Shown here: in pieces, positions 1 to 11,808 of the stretch
Numbering within the stretch: the stretch's first letter is position 1
Layout of the letters: each line of letters begins with the position of its first letter
Assembly: GCA_026874595.1 (NCBI GenBank)
Contig: CM049316.1
Span: forward strand, 67,480,676 to 67,544,675
DNA length: 64,000 bases
Source: Sipunculus nudus
Lineage: Eukaryota; Annelida; Sipuncula; Golfingiida; Sipunculidae
Reading direction: 5' to 3'
Notes under the pieces: model-generated
Database searches by the model: none
What the model saw: the letters and a program-made list of their open reading frames with translations, nothing else
What the model was told of the DNA's origin: nothing
Program-made: the position numbers and the translations under genes

Positions 1-1414
1 CTTCCCATGAAGTTATCGTAGTTTTTAATTCAGTTGGTTCAGAAATTCATTATATTTCAGAAGCAGATCTAGAGTGGTCCGGAGATCCCCCTTTTCAATC
101 GCCCCAACCTTTTTTAAAAGGTCCCAGACCAATTTTTTGTGGCCTGAATCCCCAACCTTTTCATGACCTTGGGACCTTTTACTCAGGATTCATCATTAGT
201 CCTCCCGGGTTGGACCCCTCCTTTTCCGAATCATTGATTCGCCTTTGTATATTTAGCCATTACTTAAGTGAAAGCCTATTTGTGTCTTGCATGTTTAAGG
301 ATACAAACGTGGGTTATTAAATTGCATTTATATTTGTTAGATCTCCACCTGTCCCGTAACAAGTAAATTATTCAAAGTCACCAAAGAAATAATGATAATT
401 GAAAAAAATGGCTATTTATTTTTTCATGAGACCTTTGCTCCTGTTTATATAGACACGGTGTATTTGACATTTTATTTTATAATCCTTGTGTCCTAGTATT
501 ATAAAAACCTGGATCCGCTACTTCATATTATATCTCTTACCTATACGGTGAAATAGTGTGAGCATTGTTCATATTTATGATATATGTAATTATTTTTAGA
601 ATAATTTATGATTTACATGTGTATAGTAATTTTATTAGTCGAGCAGAATGTCCTCTTAATTATATTTGCCCATTTAAATTTGCTCATGACAATTTATCAG
701 TTCTGTCATACATTATTATATTTACCTTCAGGCTGAACCTTCGGGATGTCTCTCTTTTCCTATAACTTCTTATGCTTTAACATGTCTATGAACTTAGTCC
801 AGAAGTATATAAAAATTATTTTTCTGTGATTTTGTTCCATATATATCATTCTCCTATATACAGTAAAATTTAAAAAGAATGTTTAAACTTTATTTATTTT
901 ATATGGATTGTACAAATGGTTATACTAACTGATCAAGACTTTCTCTATGGCTCAGGTGGTTGCGTGCAATAGTGTCTAGATGTAGAGAAAACCGGAAAAA
1001 AACACCGGCCTTGGCGGGTCACCACCACCACTCACAAACCTACTCCGGGGATCGACAACGGGTCGCCATCGGAAAGAGCCGAGTGTTTTACCACGCTATT
1101 TTGCACGACAAAGTGTTGAACATTTCAATCCTAGAATATATATTACATTTTCATTATAAATTCTCATTTTCATAATTTAACTTCAAATAATTGTTTTTTT
1201 TTCGCCCAAATTTCAAAATAAGGCCGCAGGGAAGTCATGTTTTAATTTTTAATACCATCAGAACGTTTCATTTTTTTTAACTTAGATTGTTGAAACCAAT
1301 AATAAAATGCTTATAATAAAAGATCATAAATACAGCTTTTTTAAATACACAATTATCAGCTTCTGCTATGGAATATAAAACAATACGTAGCATAACGACA
1401 TTGTGAGTAGAACA
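1..1414. other. Left flank with dispersed-repeat pieces, no gene seen
   Basis: No convincing coding region is visible. Positions 60-240 hold a copy (minus orientation) of a dispersed repeat also present at 18295-18437 and 27421-27566. Positions 770-880 resemble 7125-7237 in block A. Around 945-965 is a stretch resembling a Pol III A box, possibly a degraded tRNA-derived SINE, but no B box is clear. The rest is AT-rich and unassigned. Confidence 0.5.
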
Positions 1415-1547
1415 GGTAAACGTATTAACACTTGGGTGTTATGTGTAGGATGCATTGCAATCAGAACAGAGACTGGTCCTAATGTGATCGGCTGGTGCAC
1501 GCCACAAACACAATTTAGAAATAATACATATATATATATATATATCA

Positions 1548-2335
1548 TGTTACGGAACCTAATATAACCTAAGATCACGTATGCGTGATGAACATAAATT
1601 TTGTTAAGGAGATGAAAAAAACAGGTTTTGTAACACATGGCAGCGTGAAATGTCTAGGGGAATGAATGAAAAAGTTAGTGTTTTTTTTGTTAACAAATAA
1701 CTTTAATTTATTCTTAATACAAACTTAACATTACAATACATTGAATCAATACAATGACACAGTATTACAGCAGTATAACAACAAATCAATACAATCACAC
1801 AGAAAAAAAAACAACAAAGTGCACAGTACCTGGATACCACCACTGTCAGAGCGACCAGACCTTTAAAATGTCGGACGAATAGTTCACAAAAATTCTCTCG
1901 GAGAATAACAGTAAAATTTAAAGTAAAATGTAACCATCCCGAAAGTAAACTGAAGACCAAATAAGATTCGTCACGAATCCAGAAGAAAATCTGAAGAAAA
2001 ATCTATAATTGCCGCACTTATCGGAATAGGTCCCACAAACTGACATACACGCTTCTGTGTCCATTGGAATATTCTCTCACCTCTCTCTCGGCTCTAAAAC
2101 GCGGCCTCTATTTATAAGCTTTCCTCCGAAAACTCTAAACATTCCCTTTCACGAACAATCCATAATACACAGTACACACGCTCAAAGAACATACTAGAAC
2201 GGGAACCTTGTCAGGGTTCACACGTTGGCCTGCCCGGCCCGGCCAGGTGATGCTACAATGGCAACGAGCTACGCGAACCAAATGTCAACAACACATGGAA
2301 CATCCGTGTGCCCAATAAAACAATCCTCTGTTATA
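1548..2335 (-). repeat. 3' LTR of the Gmr1-like element
   Basis: 788 bases, starting TGTTACGG and ending TGTTATA on the plus strand. It carries an extra stretch (about 1640-1880) missing from the other LTR. Shared landmarks include the block around AATAAGATTCGTCAC and the GCCCGGCCCGG run. A polypurine tract (minus-strand AGTAGGGGGGAG) abuts it at 2336-2347, which fixes the orientation. A T-rich/A-rich inverted repeat follows at about 2350-2390. Confidence 0.8.
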
Positions 2336-2529
2336 CTCCCCCCTACTGTAAGAAAAAAGAAAGTTTTCTCAAAAAAACTTTCTTTTTGCGATCACAATCA
2401 CTAAATTTTACAACATCTCAACAATCATCTTATTTACATCATTACATGTCAAGCAAACAAAGCTTTAATAACAATCAAACAATTTATCTCAAAATACCAG
2501 CAACTATCTATTTGTAAATCGTTCTTTCT

Positions 2530-3770
2530 TTTTGATAGAATGGTCCTTCCAATTTTGTGCTATTGTAGTGAACTATGGGGTTTTGAAACATGTGACAATA
2601 TTGAAAGTGTACATACCAAGTTCTGTAAATATTTTCTCAAAGTTAATATGAATACACCAGTTGCTGCAGTACTAGGAGAATGTGGGCGGTTGCCCTTGAA
2701 GATTCATTATATAATAAAAGCTATAACTTATTGGACTAATTTGATAAATATGACAAATAATAGATTACCAAAGCAATTGTATAATAAATTATATCGCTTA
2801 GATGAAGCAGGAAAACAGAACTGGGTAACTAATATAAAGAAAATATTATTTTCGCAAGGATTTGGCTATGTTTGGATTGAACAAGATGTAGGGGATGTTA
2901 AATTATTTATCTCGGTATTGAAACAGAGATTAAATGATTCTTTATTGCAGGATTGGACGAGTAGTATATCTAAAAATCGTCGATTAAACACATACTCAAC
3001 TTTTAAATTAACTTTAAGCACTGAAAAATATTTAACAGTTCTACAGAATGTTAACTTTAGGAAAAGTCTTTCAAGAATAAGATGTTCATCACATAATTTA
3101 GAAGTAGAAAAAGGAAGGCATAGTAATACTCCATGGGATGAAAGGTTTTGTAAATATTGTCTAAGATATGGGGAAGCTGTTGTGGAAGATGAGCATCATT
3201 TTATCATGAAATGTCCATTGTATACAGACTTGAGAATCAAGTATATTGATGATTTAAGTACATTTACATCTCTGATGGCAGATAATAATGCCCATACAAT
3301 AAAATAATTAGCAACCTATGTACACTATGCCTTTATTAGGAGAGATGATGAATTGAAAGCTATCATCTAAGTAATCTATTTGTTTCACTTACTTATTAAT
3401 CTACCAATTAATAAATAGATAAACTGTTTTCTATATATGCATTGTACTACTGTTTGTTTTATATGTTTACTTATTATTATTATTATTATAATTGGTATTA
3501 TTATTGTTATTATTTATGACCTCTAAATGAAATGAAACATGTGATTACAAAATTTTTGCTTGTGTTTAGATATTGCAAACATGGGTTTTTCATACAACTT
3601 TTTCAAACAAGATTGTGTTTTAATGCGTGTTTTGTTAGGTCATGTTATGCAGTTACATTTTGTTATTGTTGAATTTTTGTGATTCTTAACACATGCTCTT
3701 TGTGGAACCATGGGCCTGAGGCCTTTTATTTCAGAATAAATTTCTATTCATTCATTCATTACATTAACAT
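2530..3770 (+). mobile_element. 5'-truncated LINE fragment nested in the Gmr1-like element
   Basis: The open frame 2540-3307 (255 residues) reads as the C-terminal end of a non-LTR retrotransposon RT: PILCYCSELWGF, then the thumb-like VHTKFCKYFLKV, and a terminal zinc-binding-like CKYCLRYGEAVVEDEHHFIMKC. An AT-rich 3' UTR ends in AATAAATTTC followed by (ATTC)n repeats at about 3741-3760, a usual LINE 3' tail. Nothing upstream of the RT thumb is present. It is open over its whole length and so younger than its host element. Confidence 0.75.
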
Positions 3771-3773
3771 TGT

Positions 3774-4881
3774 TTACAACATTTCATAACCATTTCGATA
3801 AGCAATCACAAGTACATTGTCTTTACCTTTAATGTGTATGATTTCAAGATTTTCATCCTGTAAGAACAAACTCCATCTCAACAATCTTTGATTTTCACCC
3901 TTCAACTTGTCCATGAATGTGAGGGGATTGTGATCACTGAAGACAATGTTAGGCTTGACTGATGAAGTAACATAAACCTCAAAATGTTGCAATGCCAAAT
4001 TCAAAGCCAAACATTCTTTTTCAATAGTGGAGTAGTTTTTTTTCTGGTTTGCATTAAACTTTCTTGAGAAATAACAAATTGGATGATCTATGCCATCATT
4101 GCCTTCCTGTAACAACACGGCACCAGCATCAGTATCACTAGCATCTACAGCTAACTTAAAAGGTACAGAAAAGTCTGGAACTGCTCAAACTTGTGAACTT
4201 TGCAGAATTGCTTCCAAATTCCGAAATTCATTTTCGCACTGAAGATTCCATACAAGCTTTTGTTTCTCCTTTAACAAATTAGTCAAAGGTTCAGCTAAAG
4301 CTGAAAAAATTGGACAGAATTTCATGTTGTATTCAACCATACAAAGAAAACGCATTATTTGTGTTTTTGTTCTCTGGTCTAGGAAATGCAGATATAGCAC
4401 TTATCTTAGCATCAATAGGTTTTACTTGACCCTGCCCTACAATATGACCCAAAAATATTACTTGTGAATGACAAAACTCAGATTTAACTAAGTTGACGGT
4501 CAGACGTGCTTAACTGAGTCTCTCGAAGAGGTCGCAAAGAATTTGCAGATGTTTCTCCCATGTGCCGCTGTACATGACGAGGTCATCAAAATATGCGTCG
4601 CAGCTCTGAATGTCCTTGACAGCCATATGGATGAGGCGCTGGAACGTGGCTGGCGAGTTCTTCATGCCAAACGGCATAACTTTATACTGGTACAGTCCTT
4701 GCAGCGTCACAAATGCGGGCACTTCTTTCGCTCGTTCTGTCAGCGGAACTTGCCAGAATCATTTTAGCAAGTCAAACATGGACACATATCTGGAGCTATC
4801 GAATCTATCAATACAATCATCGATCCTCGGAATCAGGAACATGTCAGTCTTGGTGACAGAGTTCAGTTTTCGATAATCTGT
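3774..4881 (-). pseudogene. RT and RNase H of the Gmr1-like element, broken
   Basis: RT palm pieces: VMPFGMKNSPATFQRL and YFDDLVMY (YFDD active site) at 4722-4510. The connection region lies at 4400-4185. RNase H at 4118-3774 contains CYFSRKFNANQKKNYSTIEKE, then DHNPLTF and the usual KGKDNV end, where the expected ADALSR is degraded to VIAYRN. Stops and shifts separate the pieces. Confidence 0.8.
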
Positions 4882-5484
4882 TCACATACGGTAATTTCCA
4901 TCAGGTTTTGGCGAACTCCAGTTACTGCTTCTAGGTTCAATAAAATCATTGTCCAGCAAATATTGAATCTCATTCTGTAGATACTTTTGCTTTTCTTGAT
5001 TCAGTCTATATGGATGCTGTTTGACTGCGCTTGCCTCGCGCACATCGACGTCGTGGCACAATATGTTAGTTCGCGTTTGAATGTCATTAAATATACGCTC
5101 ATAATTCCGAAGCAGGTTCTTGAGGTCTTGTTGTTGTTGTGCGGTAAGGTGTGACAGTTTGGCATCCAGGTTTTTAAGCACGTCTGATTTCTTTAGTGGT
5201 ACTGTTCCACACTGCATGTCTACATCAAAATTAGAATCAGTATCTACTTCAACTGAGTCAGGGTAAGTTTTTACACAATTAACAGCAGTAACATTGTGTA
5301 CAGCATCTGAATTGTTATTTCTGTCATGATATGGTTTCAACATTTTAACATGGCACAGTTGTTTTTTCTTACGCCTATCTGGTGCCAACAGTATGTATTT
5401 TAAATTACTGACTTTCTTGTCAACAATGTTAGGACCAAAAGGTTGCAGACGGCTGCCAGGCAAGGACCTTTTCACCAGGCTCAA
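4882..5484 (-). pseudogene. GPY/F-like module fused to RT N-terminus, Gmr1-like element
   Basis: One open frame of 200 residues. The N-terminal third has the post-integrase signature (FGPNIVDKK ... LLAPDRRKKKQLCHVKMLKP). The C-terminal third is the start of a Ty3/gypsy RT (VKQHPYRLNQEK, then LDNDFIEPRSSNWSSP). This uninterrupted join shows directly that the integrase end precedes the RT in this element. A small deletion follows WSSP, then a stop at 4882. Confidence 0.8.
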
Positions 5485-5499
5485 ACGTCCTGCTTACAT

Positions 5500-6441
5500 A
5501 CTTGTCATACTTTATTTTCATTTTACTTTGTGCAGATTAAGATTTGACTTTGCAATCTCACAAGCACTGTGTAGTTTAGTGCGAAAGTCTGAGACATACT
5601 GCAGTAAACTAAGAGAATCAGGATTTTCACACAAGAGTTTTTCTTTAAGCAGTTTCAATGGAGGTTCAGTTCGCGGTCCATGTCCGAAAACTAGTTCAAA
5701 GGGACTGAAACACAAGGACTCTTGAAAAGATTCTCCGACAGCAAACAGCAATAGGTGGATTCCTTCATCCCAGTCTTTCTGTGTGTCATAGCAATAGGTC
5801 CTGATCATGTTTTTTAATGTCTGGTGAAAACGCTCGAGGGCTCCCTGTCTTTCAGGATGGTATGGCTAAGAACTGTACTGTTTTATACCCAGCGGAAGTA
5901 TAACTTATTGGAATAAGCCAGACATAAAATTAGACCCTTGGTCAGGCTGGACGGAATTTGGTAATCCAAAAGTTGTAGAAAACATGGTCAGAGCTTTGAC
6001 AACACTTTTGGCATTAATTTTGCGCAATGGTATTGCCTCAGGGAACCTGGTAGATGCGCACATAATTGTCAGCAAGTATTCATGTCCAGATTTTGTTTTG
6101 GGCAGTGGTCCAACACAATCAACAATAATCCTACCAAAAGGATCCTCGGAAGCAGGAAGGGGCCTAAGTGGGGCCTTAGGAGGATTCTAATTGGGCTTGC
6201 CTACCATCTGGCATATATTGCATGATTTACAACATTGTACAGCATCTTTACTGAGGTTAGGCCAATAGAAGTGTTTACTAACTTTCGGATAAGTTTTATT
6301 TATACCTAAATGGCCAGACAAAGGAGCCTCATGTGCCATGCTTAGAATTCTATTGCGAAAGTTTTTGGGCATTACCATTTTGATGTTTGATGGCCCACTC
6401 ATCATCGGCGCATACATCATAAAACAATGTGTCAGGGTCAA
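5500..6441 (-). pseudogene. Integrase of the Gmr1-like element, broken
   Basis: The first part (6441-6187) has the zinc-binding pattern H-x6-H then CKSCNIC, with the YWPN signature between. The catalytic core follows with in-frame stops: DCVGP (first acidic residue), QPDQGSNF (second) and QGALERF (third), then an open stretch at 5808-5518 containing FSPFELVFGHGPRTE, typical of the integrase C-terminal side. All three catalytic acidic residues can be read, but the frame is not continuous. Confidence 0.8.
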
Positions 6442-6493
6442 GGCCTAATAAATTTTCAAAACTATTAAGCGTCCAGACGAGCCCTAAATTTTA

Positions 6494-7000
6494 TATAACG
6501 GATCCTAATATCAACAGATCACGTATGCGTGATGAACATAAATTTTGTCAAGGAGATAAAAAAATCAAATTCTGTAACACTTGGAGAATAACAGTCCAAT
6601 GTAAAGCTCTTGTAACAAACCGAAAGTAAAATGAAGACCAAATAAGATTCGTCACAAATCCAGAAGAAAATCTATAATTGCCGCACTTATCGGAATAGGC
6701 CCCACAATCGGACATACACGCTTCTGTGTCCGCTTCTCTCACCTCTCTCTCGGCTCTAAAACACTGCCTTTATTTATAACCTTTCCTCCGAAAACTCTAG
6801 AAAATTCCCTTTCACGAACAATCCATAATACACAGTACACACGCTAAAAGAACATACTAGAACGGGAACGCCGTGTCAGGGTTCAAACGTTGGCAAGCCC
6901 GGCCCGGTCAGGCGATGCTGCCATGGCAACGAGCTCCGCGAACCAAATGTCAACAACACATGGAATATCCGTGTGCACAATAAAACAATCATTTGTTACA
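6494..7000 (-). repeat. 5' LTR of the Gmr1-like element (internally deleted)
   Basis: 507 bases aligning with the left LTR, with an internal deletion of roughly 250 bases near 6585. It ends TTGTTACA at 7000, followed by the ATCA target duplication. No primer binding site can be recognised on its inner side, where sequence next to the LTR has been lost. Confidence 0.75.
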
Positions 7001-7004
7001 ATCA

Positions 7005-7511
7005 ATACAAATTGTTTTTATGTTTCCCTGAAAGTGTTGGGCTTATAGTGCCAGATATTCTCAGCTTTTGATCAGATCTGATCTTTTAAGTCTTGGTTTT
7101 CCTTGTGGATGACGTCATTGCGCATAACATATCTATGAATTAAGTCAAGAAGTATATAAGAACTATTAGTTCTGCGCTTTTGTTCCATATGTATCATTCT
7201 CTTATATCAAATAAAATTTAGAAAAGAATTTTACAGTTTACAGTGCGTGTTAATAATAAATTTGCCAATAACTTTTTAACTAATCAAACATCCTTTCGTT
7301 TTTTTTTTCAAGGAAAAGATCAATTTCTTCCAGAAATTGGAATTAAAGTCTATATTTATATTTTTATAAGCAAGTGTATTATATGATAATATAATTAGAT
7401 TAGGAATACGGCTGCTTGACCAGGAAGCCTCGGTCAGGGAATAATGCCTACTGCTGAAACCAAGGGTAAATTTTCAGAACTACTCACAAAAACATTTGCT
7501 TACCGAGAGAC
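7005..7511. other. Block A non-coding stretch with a small insertion
   Basis: It aligns with 33335-33709 of block B. A segment of about 110 bases (7125-7237) is missing from block B and resembles 770-880, suggesting a small mobile repeat. No gene was seen. Confidence 0.5.
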
Positions 7512-7722
7512 GACCCATAATGTAATAACCGGCCCATATTGTAATAACGGCCCATAATGTAATAAAAACGACCCATAATGTAATAATGGCCCATAATGTA
7601 ATAAAAACGGCCCATATTGTAATAACCATACCCTGCCCATATTGTAATAAAATCGCAAGTGGGTAAAACGGCCCATATTGTAATAAAATCGCAGGTGGGT
7701 AAAACGGCCAATAATTTTATAA
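7512..7722 (+). repeat. Left inverted arm, short-monomer array
   Basis: About nine imperfect copies of a 17-20 base unit ending TGTAATAA; units differ by GGCCC or GACCC starts and by A or T at the centre. Two units are separated by a GTGGGTAAAACGG spacer that also occurs in the right arm. Open frames over this array are artefacts of the repeat. Confidence 0.8.
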
Positions 7723-7934
7723 TTCAAATATCATGCAAATTAACTTAGACAATTCAAATATCGACTTATCATGACACGAATGTGTAAGTGAACATACAAG
7801 TAGGAAAAACCACTGGATAATATAATGACTATCTGTTTAAAACGGTGACCAAGCTAATATGAGCGAGATATGGCCATGGTTCATGTTAATCCTTTAGTTC
7901 AGTGTTCAAATAGGATGATAAAGTATTTAAACAA

Positions 7935-7935
<1 letters not shown>

Positions 7936-8030
<95 letters not shown>
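7936..8030. repeat. (TA)n microsatellite
   Basis: Long alternating TA tract, interrupted, inside the foldback-like element. A second (TA)n lies at 8642-8690. Confidence 0.9.
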
Positions 8031-8032
<2 letters not shown>

Positions 8033-8642
8033 TAGCTTTAATGGACCCAGCGCTTAAATAAGTCCTAGAAATATATATATAAAAAATATATATAAAATAT
8101 TAACAGATAAAATATACAAAAACTCTCATTACATTTTAATATATTGAAACTTTAAATTTCAGTGTGTTTTGCTCAATGTATCATATATTATGAATATATT
8201 ATATGATCTCTCAAAACCTCCCGAGATTTAGAAATTACAAATATAGGTACTGCTGCAATTTTTTAGTGCCCATATAAGCATTGGTTAAGATGTCTTAGAT
8301 CAATATGTATAACACGTCGCATAGATAAAGAGCTTTCAACACACATATTTGAAGTTAAAACCTGGATGCGTCATTCGTGCGATTCAAGAGTGACTCTTAT
8401 ACAATTTAATTTTTCAAAAATAACATTACGCCCAAACAACAAAACAACAATTTGAAAATGCCGGTTTCTGTGTTCTAGAGGGAGAGCATAGGCCTCAGAG
8501 CTGGGAGATTCAGGGGCGTAGCCAGGATTGAGGGAGGGGAGGGGGCAGTATGATTAGTGGCAGATCGAGAAATTCGAAAGGGGGGGGGGGGGGGCGCTAA
8601 TATTCATATATGGGTACTATGAAAACTTTTATGTATACATGG

Positions 8643-8677
<35 letters not shown>

Positions 8678-9059
8678 ATATATATATATTTTATTATCAT
8701 TATTATTATACGTTATATTTTAGTGTATAAAAATATGACTTTTTTATTCAATTATGAACCATGCTTTCATATAGGTTAGTAACAGTTTCATGGGGAGGGT
8801 TCATATTTAGACATTTTTTTAATATGCAATGTAAAGAGGACATTGGAGGCAATTTTCACAAAAAATGAGAATTTCCTGTTCTGAAAAAAAAACTTTTCTT
8901 ATGTCTTTGCGTTATGAATTAAAACTGCAGAGAGGATAAATATTTAATATTTATTTTTCTTCAAAACAGAATATAAAATTTCAATCGTTTCCAACATGTT
9001 AAGGTAAAGGCGCATATACGAATTTACGTAAATAACTTGCAAAATATTATCTTGGTAAA

Positions 9060-9200
9060 CTTTGTATTTTACCGGGGTCAATGGGCTCGACAGGACACAT
9101 GACCCCTTAGTGCACATATCGCGGGTTCGAGTACCGGTATCACCAGAGGAGCCGTGAGAGTGTTATCCTTGTCCCCCAACTAATGAATTTGTAAGTAATA
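9060..9200 (+). repeat. Possible tRNA-derived SINE fragment
   Basis: It contains GGGTTCGAGTACC, a good match to a Pol III B box, followed by a SINE-like GC-richer body. The A box upstream is unclear. It sits inside the foldback-like element. A related GC-richer stretch follows at 9330-9590. Confidence 0.35.
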
Positions 9201-10483
9201 AACTGCAGTTAGAAATTAAAATCTCATTGCTAATTAATAAAAAAAATATGAAAAATGAAAATAAATCACGAAAATTGGGAAATTACACACACACACAAAT
9301 ATATATATATAAACTTGGTATTAGATTAAGTGAAATTCCGAAGGGACGGCGAGTACTGGATGCGACCGGGGCCATGCCGAGGAGCGATGAGATTTTTCAT
9401 GGTAGGTCCCCATCCAGGGTGATCGCTCTGCATAATGCGAAGGCTGTGCCCAACAGCCGTGTATCACATTTATATCACAAACGAATGCAAAATTTGGCGA
9501 GATCCTCCATGTTATGACTCAGTAATGGGGATGATTACACACCCCGGACCTGCAGGTGAGGTAGTTACCTGACACCAGGATAATATATAAATGATACTAA
9601 GCGAGATAGATTTATACAGATGTACAAACAGGTTAAGATTAGTTAAAAAAGCGATTAATTCTACAAACATATATATATATATACTTTATTCCTTCAAACT
9701 TTGAACCATCCTACAGGGAAAGTTTCACTCAGTAGTATAAAAAAAAAAACATTTTTTAATGGAACAGGGTGACAGTATTTTGTCTACCTAAAGGATCGAC
9801 GAACAACTATGAAGACCTATAAAGACTACCGAACGCCACCATCTGAGCCATGGGGGGTGCCTCCAAGTAATTATTACAACTGTTTGTACAATCCATGAAA
9901 AACCAGATGTTTGCAATCGCCCAGCGATCGCAAGGGAAGTCTCCTTCAGCCTTCTGCACCCTACCAAACATACGAGCCCCACCCCCACCCCCACCCTAAC
10001 GGTCTATATATACATATATATATTGCCGTTTTTACAATAATTGACAGTTAATAGATTATGGGTCGTTATTACGACTCATATTGTTATAACGTCCTATATT
10101 GTAACAATGGTCAATATTGCAGAAGAAATTGCCTATTTTGTTGTAAAAACGGCCAATATTATAATAATTGCCAATACCGTAATAATCAATGAGTAACATA
10201 GTAATAACTTATCCTCACCTTTACTGTTAGGAGCATGGTCGGGGCTTAAATGGGCAAAAAGGCCAATATTGTGAAAAAAAATGCAGTTTAGAAGATAATG
10301 ATTAAATTCATGTCAAATTTACGTAGACAGCATAAATGTTAACTGTTTCACTGGATTTCAATTATGACTGCATCTCTTATACAAAATGAGGAACTAAAAT
10401 GGCTGTAATTTTAGAAGGTGTTCTCAAACGACATATCGCCTGTTAGATTTCGGATTCATTCTTGAGTTTAAACATATGTTATT

Positions 10484-10743
10484 ACAATATGGGCCGTTTT
10501 TCCCACTTCCCGTTTTATTACAATATGGGCAGGGTATCATTATTACAATATAGGTTGTTTTTATTACAATATTGGCCGTTATTACAATAAGGGCCGTTTT
10601 TATTACATTATGGGCCGTTATTACAGTATGGGCCAGTTTTATTACAATATTGGCAGTGTATGATTATTACATTATGGGTCGTTTTTATTACAATATGGGC
10701 CGTTATTACATTATGGGCCGGTTATTACATTATTGGTTGTAAC
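10484..10743 (-). repeat. Right inverted arm, short-monomer array
   Basis: About twelve copies of the unit TTATTACAATATGGGCCG, the reverse complement of the left-arm unit. The reverse complement of the outermost 60 bases (10680-10743) closely follows the left arm from its outer end. Confidence 0.8.
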
Positions 10744-11281
10744 ATCCACTCGACAAATAGATTTGTTAATTAATATTGTATTTTACCATCACGTTTGGCT
10801 TACTAATAAATATCACAATTACAAGGGCCTGCTAAGATCTGTTGATCACGATATTATCAATATGTTCTTTTTCTGTATATAGAAATGAAGCATATAGAAT
10901 ACAAAGCCGTGGTGTGACTGGATTTCGCATGTTTGTCTAATCGTCCGTCAAATCTCTTCGTTTAGATACGTATGGAGTCACCTACTGCAGATGCCACAGA
11001 TTATATAAACTAGATGTAATCAATAACGCGCAACTGAGCGATAATGGGGATTTGGTTAAGCTGTATACGACCTTCGGAATACGTTCAAGGTCAGGTGTAG
11101 ACCTGTACAAGAAATTAAACATTAAAACAAAGCAGATGAGATGATTCTTTTTGAGAAATACAGAAGATAAAAAATAAAAATAGCTTTTTTCAATAATAAA
11201 CATATAACAACAGTCATACTTATCTAGTATCAAGACCTTGCACCTATAGATAAGTGGAATGAGAAAATGGGTTTCATGTAA

Positions 11282-11282
<1 letters not shown>

Positions 11283-11370
<88 letters not shown>
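11283..11370. repeat. (CT)n(TA)n microsatellite
   Basis: Pure CT run followed by TA run, 3' of gene A. Block B has only the CT part at about 34265-34295. Confidence 0.9.
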
Positions 11371-11372
<2 letters not shown>

Positions 11373-11644
11373 CTAAAGTGAACTGTAAAAGAATGAATAA
11401 GAAAACATGAATAACGGTCTTATTTAATGTTAAACATGTAAACATTTCCATTTAATGTTATATTTAATGTTATATAAATATATAAAGCTTATGTATATAT
11501 ACACATACACCTGCTGCTGAATACTGTAGCCTCAACAATCAAATTTGCAAAAAATGCCTGGTAGATGTCTTACAAAAATTGTAGCGGTATATACAGTGCT
11601 CCCTGTCTTCATCCGATGACATAAATGGCTGAGGGTTGAAGGCG

Positions 11645-11808
11645 TTATGTTGGCGTGTCGACGTTATCATCCATGTTTTGTTGAGTTTTTCTGACGTTGA
11701 TTTTTATAAATATGTACGTCAATGTGCTCAACACGCCACCAGCGACTTCTACAAGGCCAAAGATCAAGAACGGATCGGCGAAATTTTTGGTGACGTCAAC
11801 GATAGCGC
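11645..11808 (-). CDS. Gene A exon 6 (terminal)
   Basis: 164 nt, residues 373-426 and stop TAA at 11647-11645. It encodes AIVDVTKNFADPF, then helix 12 and a short polar C-terminal tail ending in DTPT. Acceptor AG 11810-11809. The reading frame is intact here, unlike the copy in gene B. Confidence 0.85.

Larger units (their letters stand above)
1548..7000 (-). mobile_element. Degenerate LTR retrotransposon, Gmr1-like (integrase before RT), in block A
   Basis: Coding direction is minus. Two LTRs share long near-identical stretches and TG...CA ends; the flanking ATCA at 1544-1547 and 7001-7004 is a 4-base target duplication. A polypurine tract lies inside the left (3') LTR. Gag and protease are missing: the integrase zinc domain starts about 50 bases from the 5' LTR. 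Order on the coding strand is integrase (6441-5500), a GPY/F-like module joined to the RT start (5484-4882), RT (4881-4400), RNase H (4400-3774). That is the Ty1/copia-like order known for the Gmr1 group of Ty3/gypsy elements. The frame is broken in several places. A LINE fragment (about 2530-3770) is inserted before the 3' LTR. Block B keeps the empty site near 33334-33337. Confidence 0.8.
7512..10743. mobile_element. Foldback-like element with tandem-array inverted arms
   Basis: The left arm (7512-7722) holds about nine monomers of the form GGCCCATAWTGTAATAA. The right arm (10484-10743) holds about twelve in the inverted orientation, with the same higher-order order of variants, including a shared AAGTGGG-AAAACGGCCC spacer. 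More degenerate right-side monomers occur at 10060-10290. Block B has neither the arms nor the 2.7 kb between them and goes straight from GAGACGA to the TCCACTCGAC sequence near 33709-33720. Long inverted repeats made of short tandem repeats are the hallmark of foldback elements. No transposase frame is visible in the middle, which holds (TA)n, SINE-like and G-rich pieces. Confidence 0.65.

Noticed and set aside
945..1110. Possible tRNA-derived SINE or tRNA gene
   Set aside because: Only an A-box-like stretch is visible; no B box and no cloverleaf could be drawn.
4543..4876. Plus-strand frames of 74 and 88 codons
   Set aside because: They are antisense shadows of the Gmr1-like RT, whose motifs read on the minus strand.
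7484..7727. Two overlapping 75-codon frames and a CRISPR-like look of regularly repeated units
   Set aside because: The frames translate the short-monomer array. Units are adjacent, variable and without unique spacers in a eukaryotic genome, so this is not a CRISPR array.
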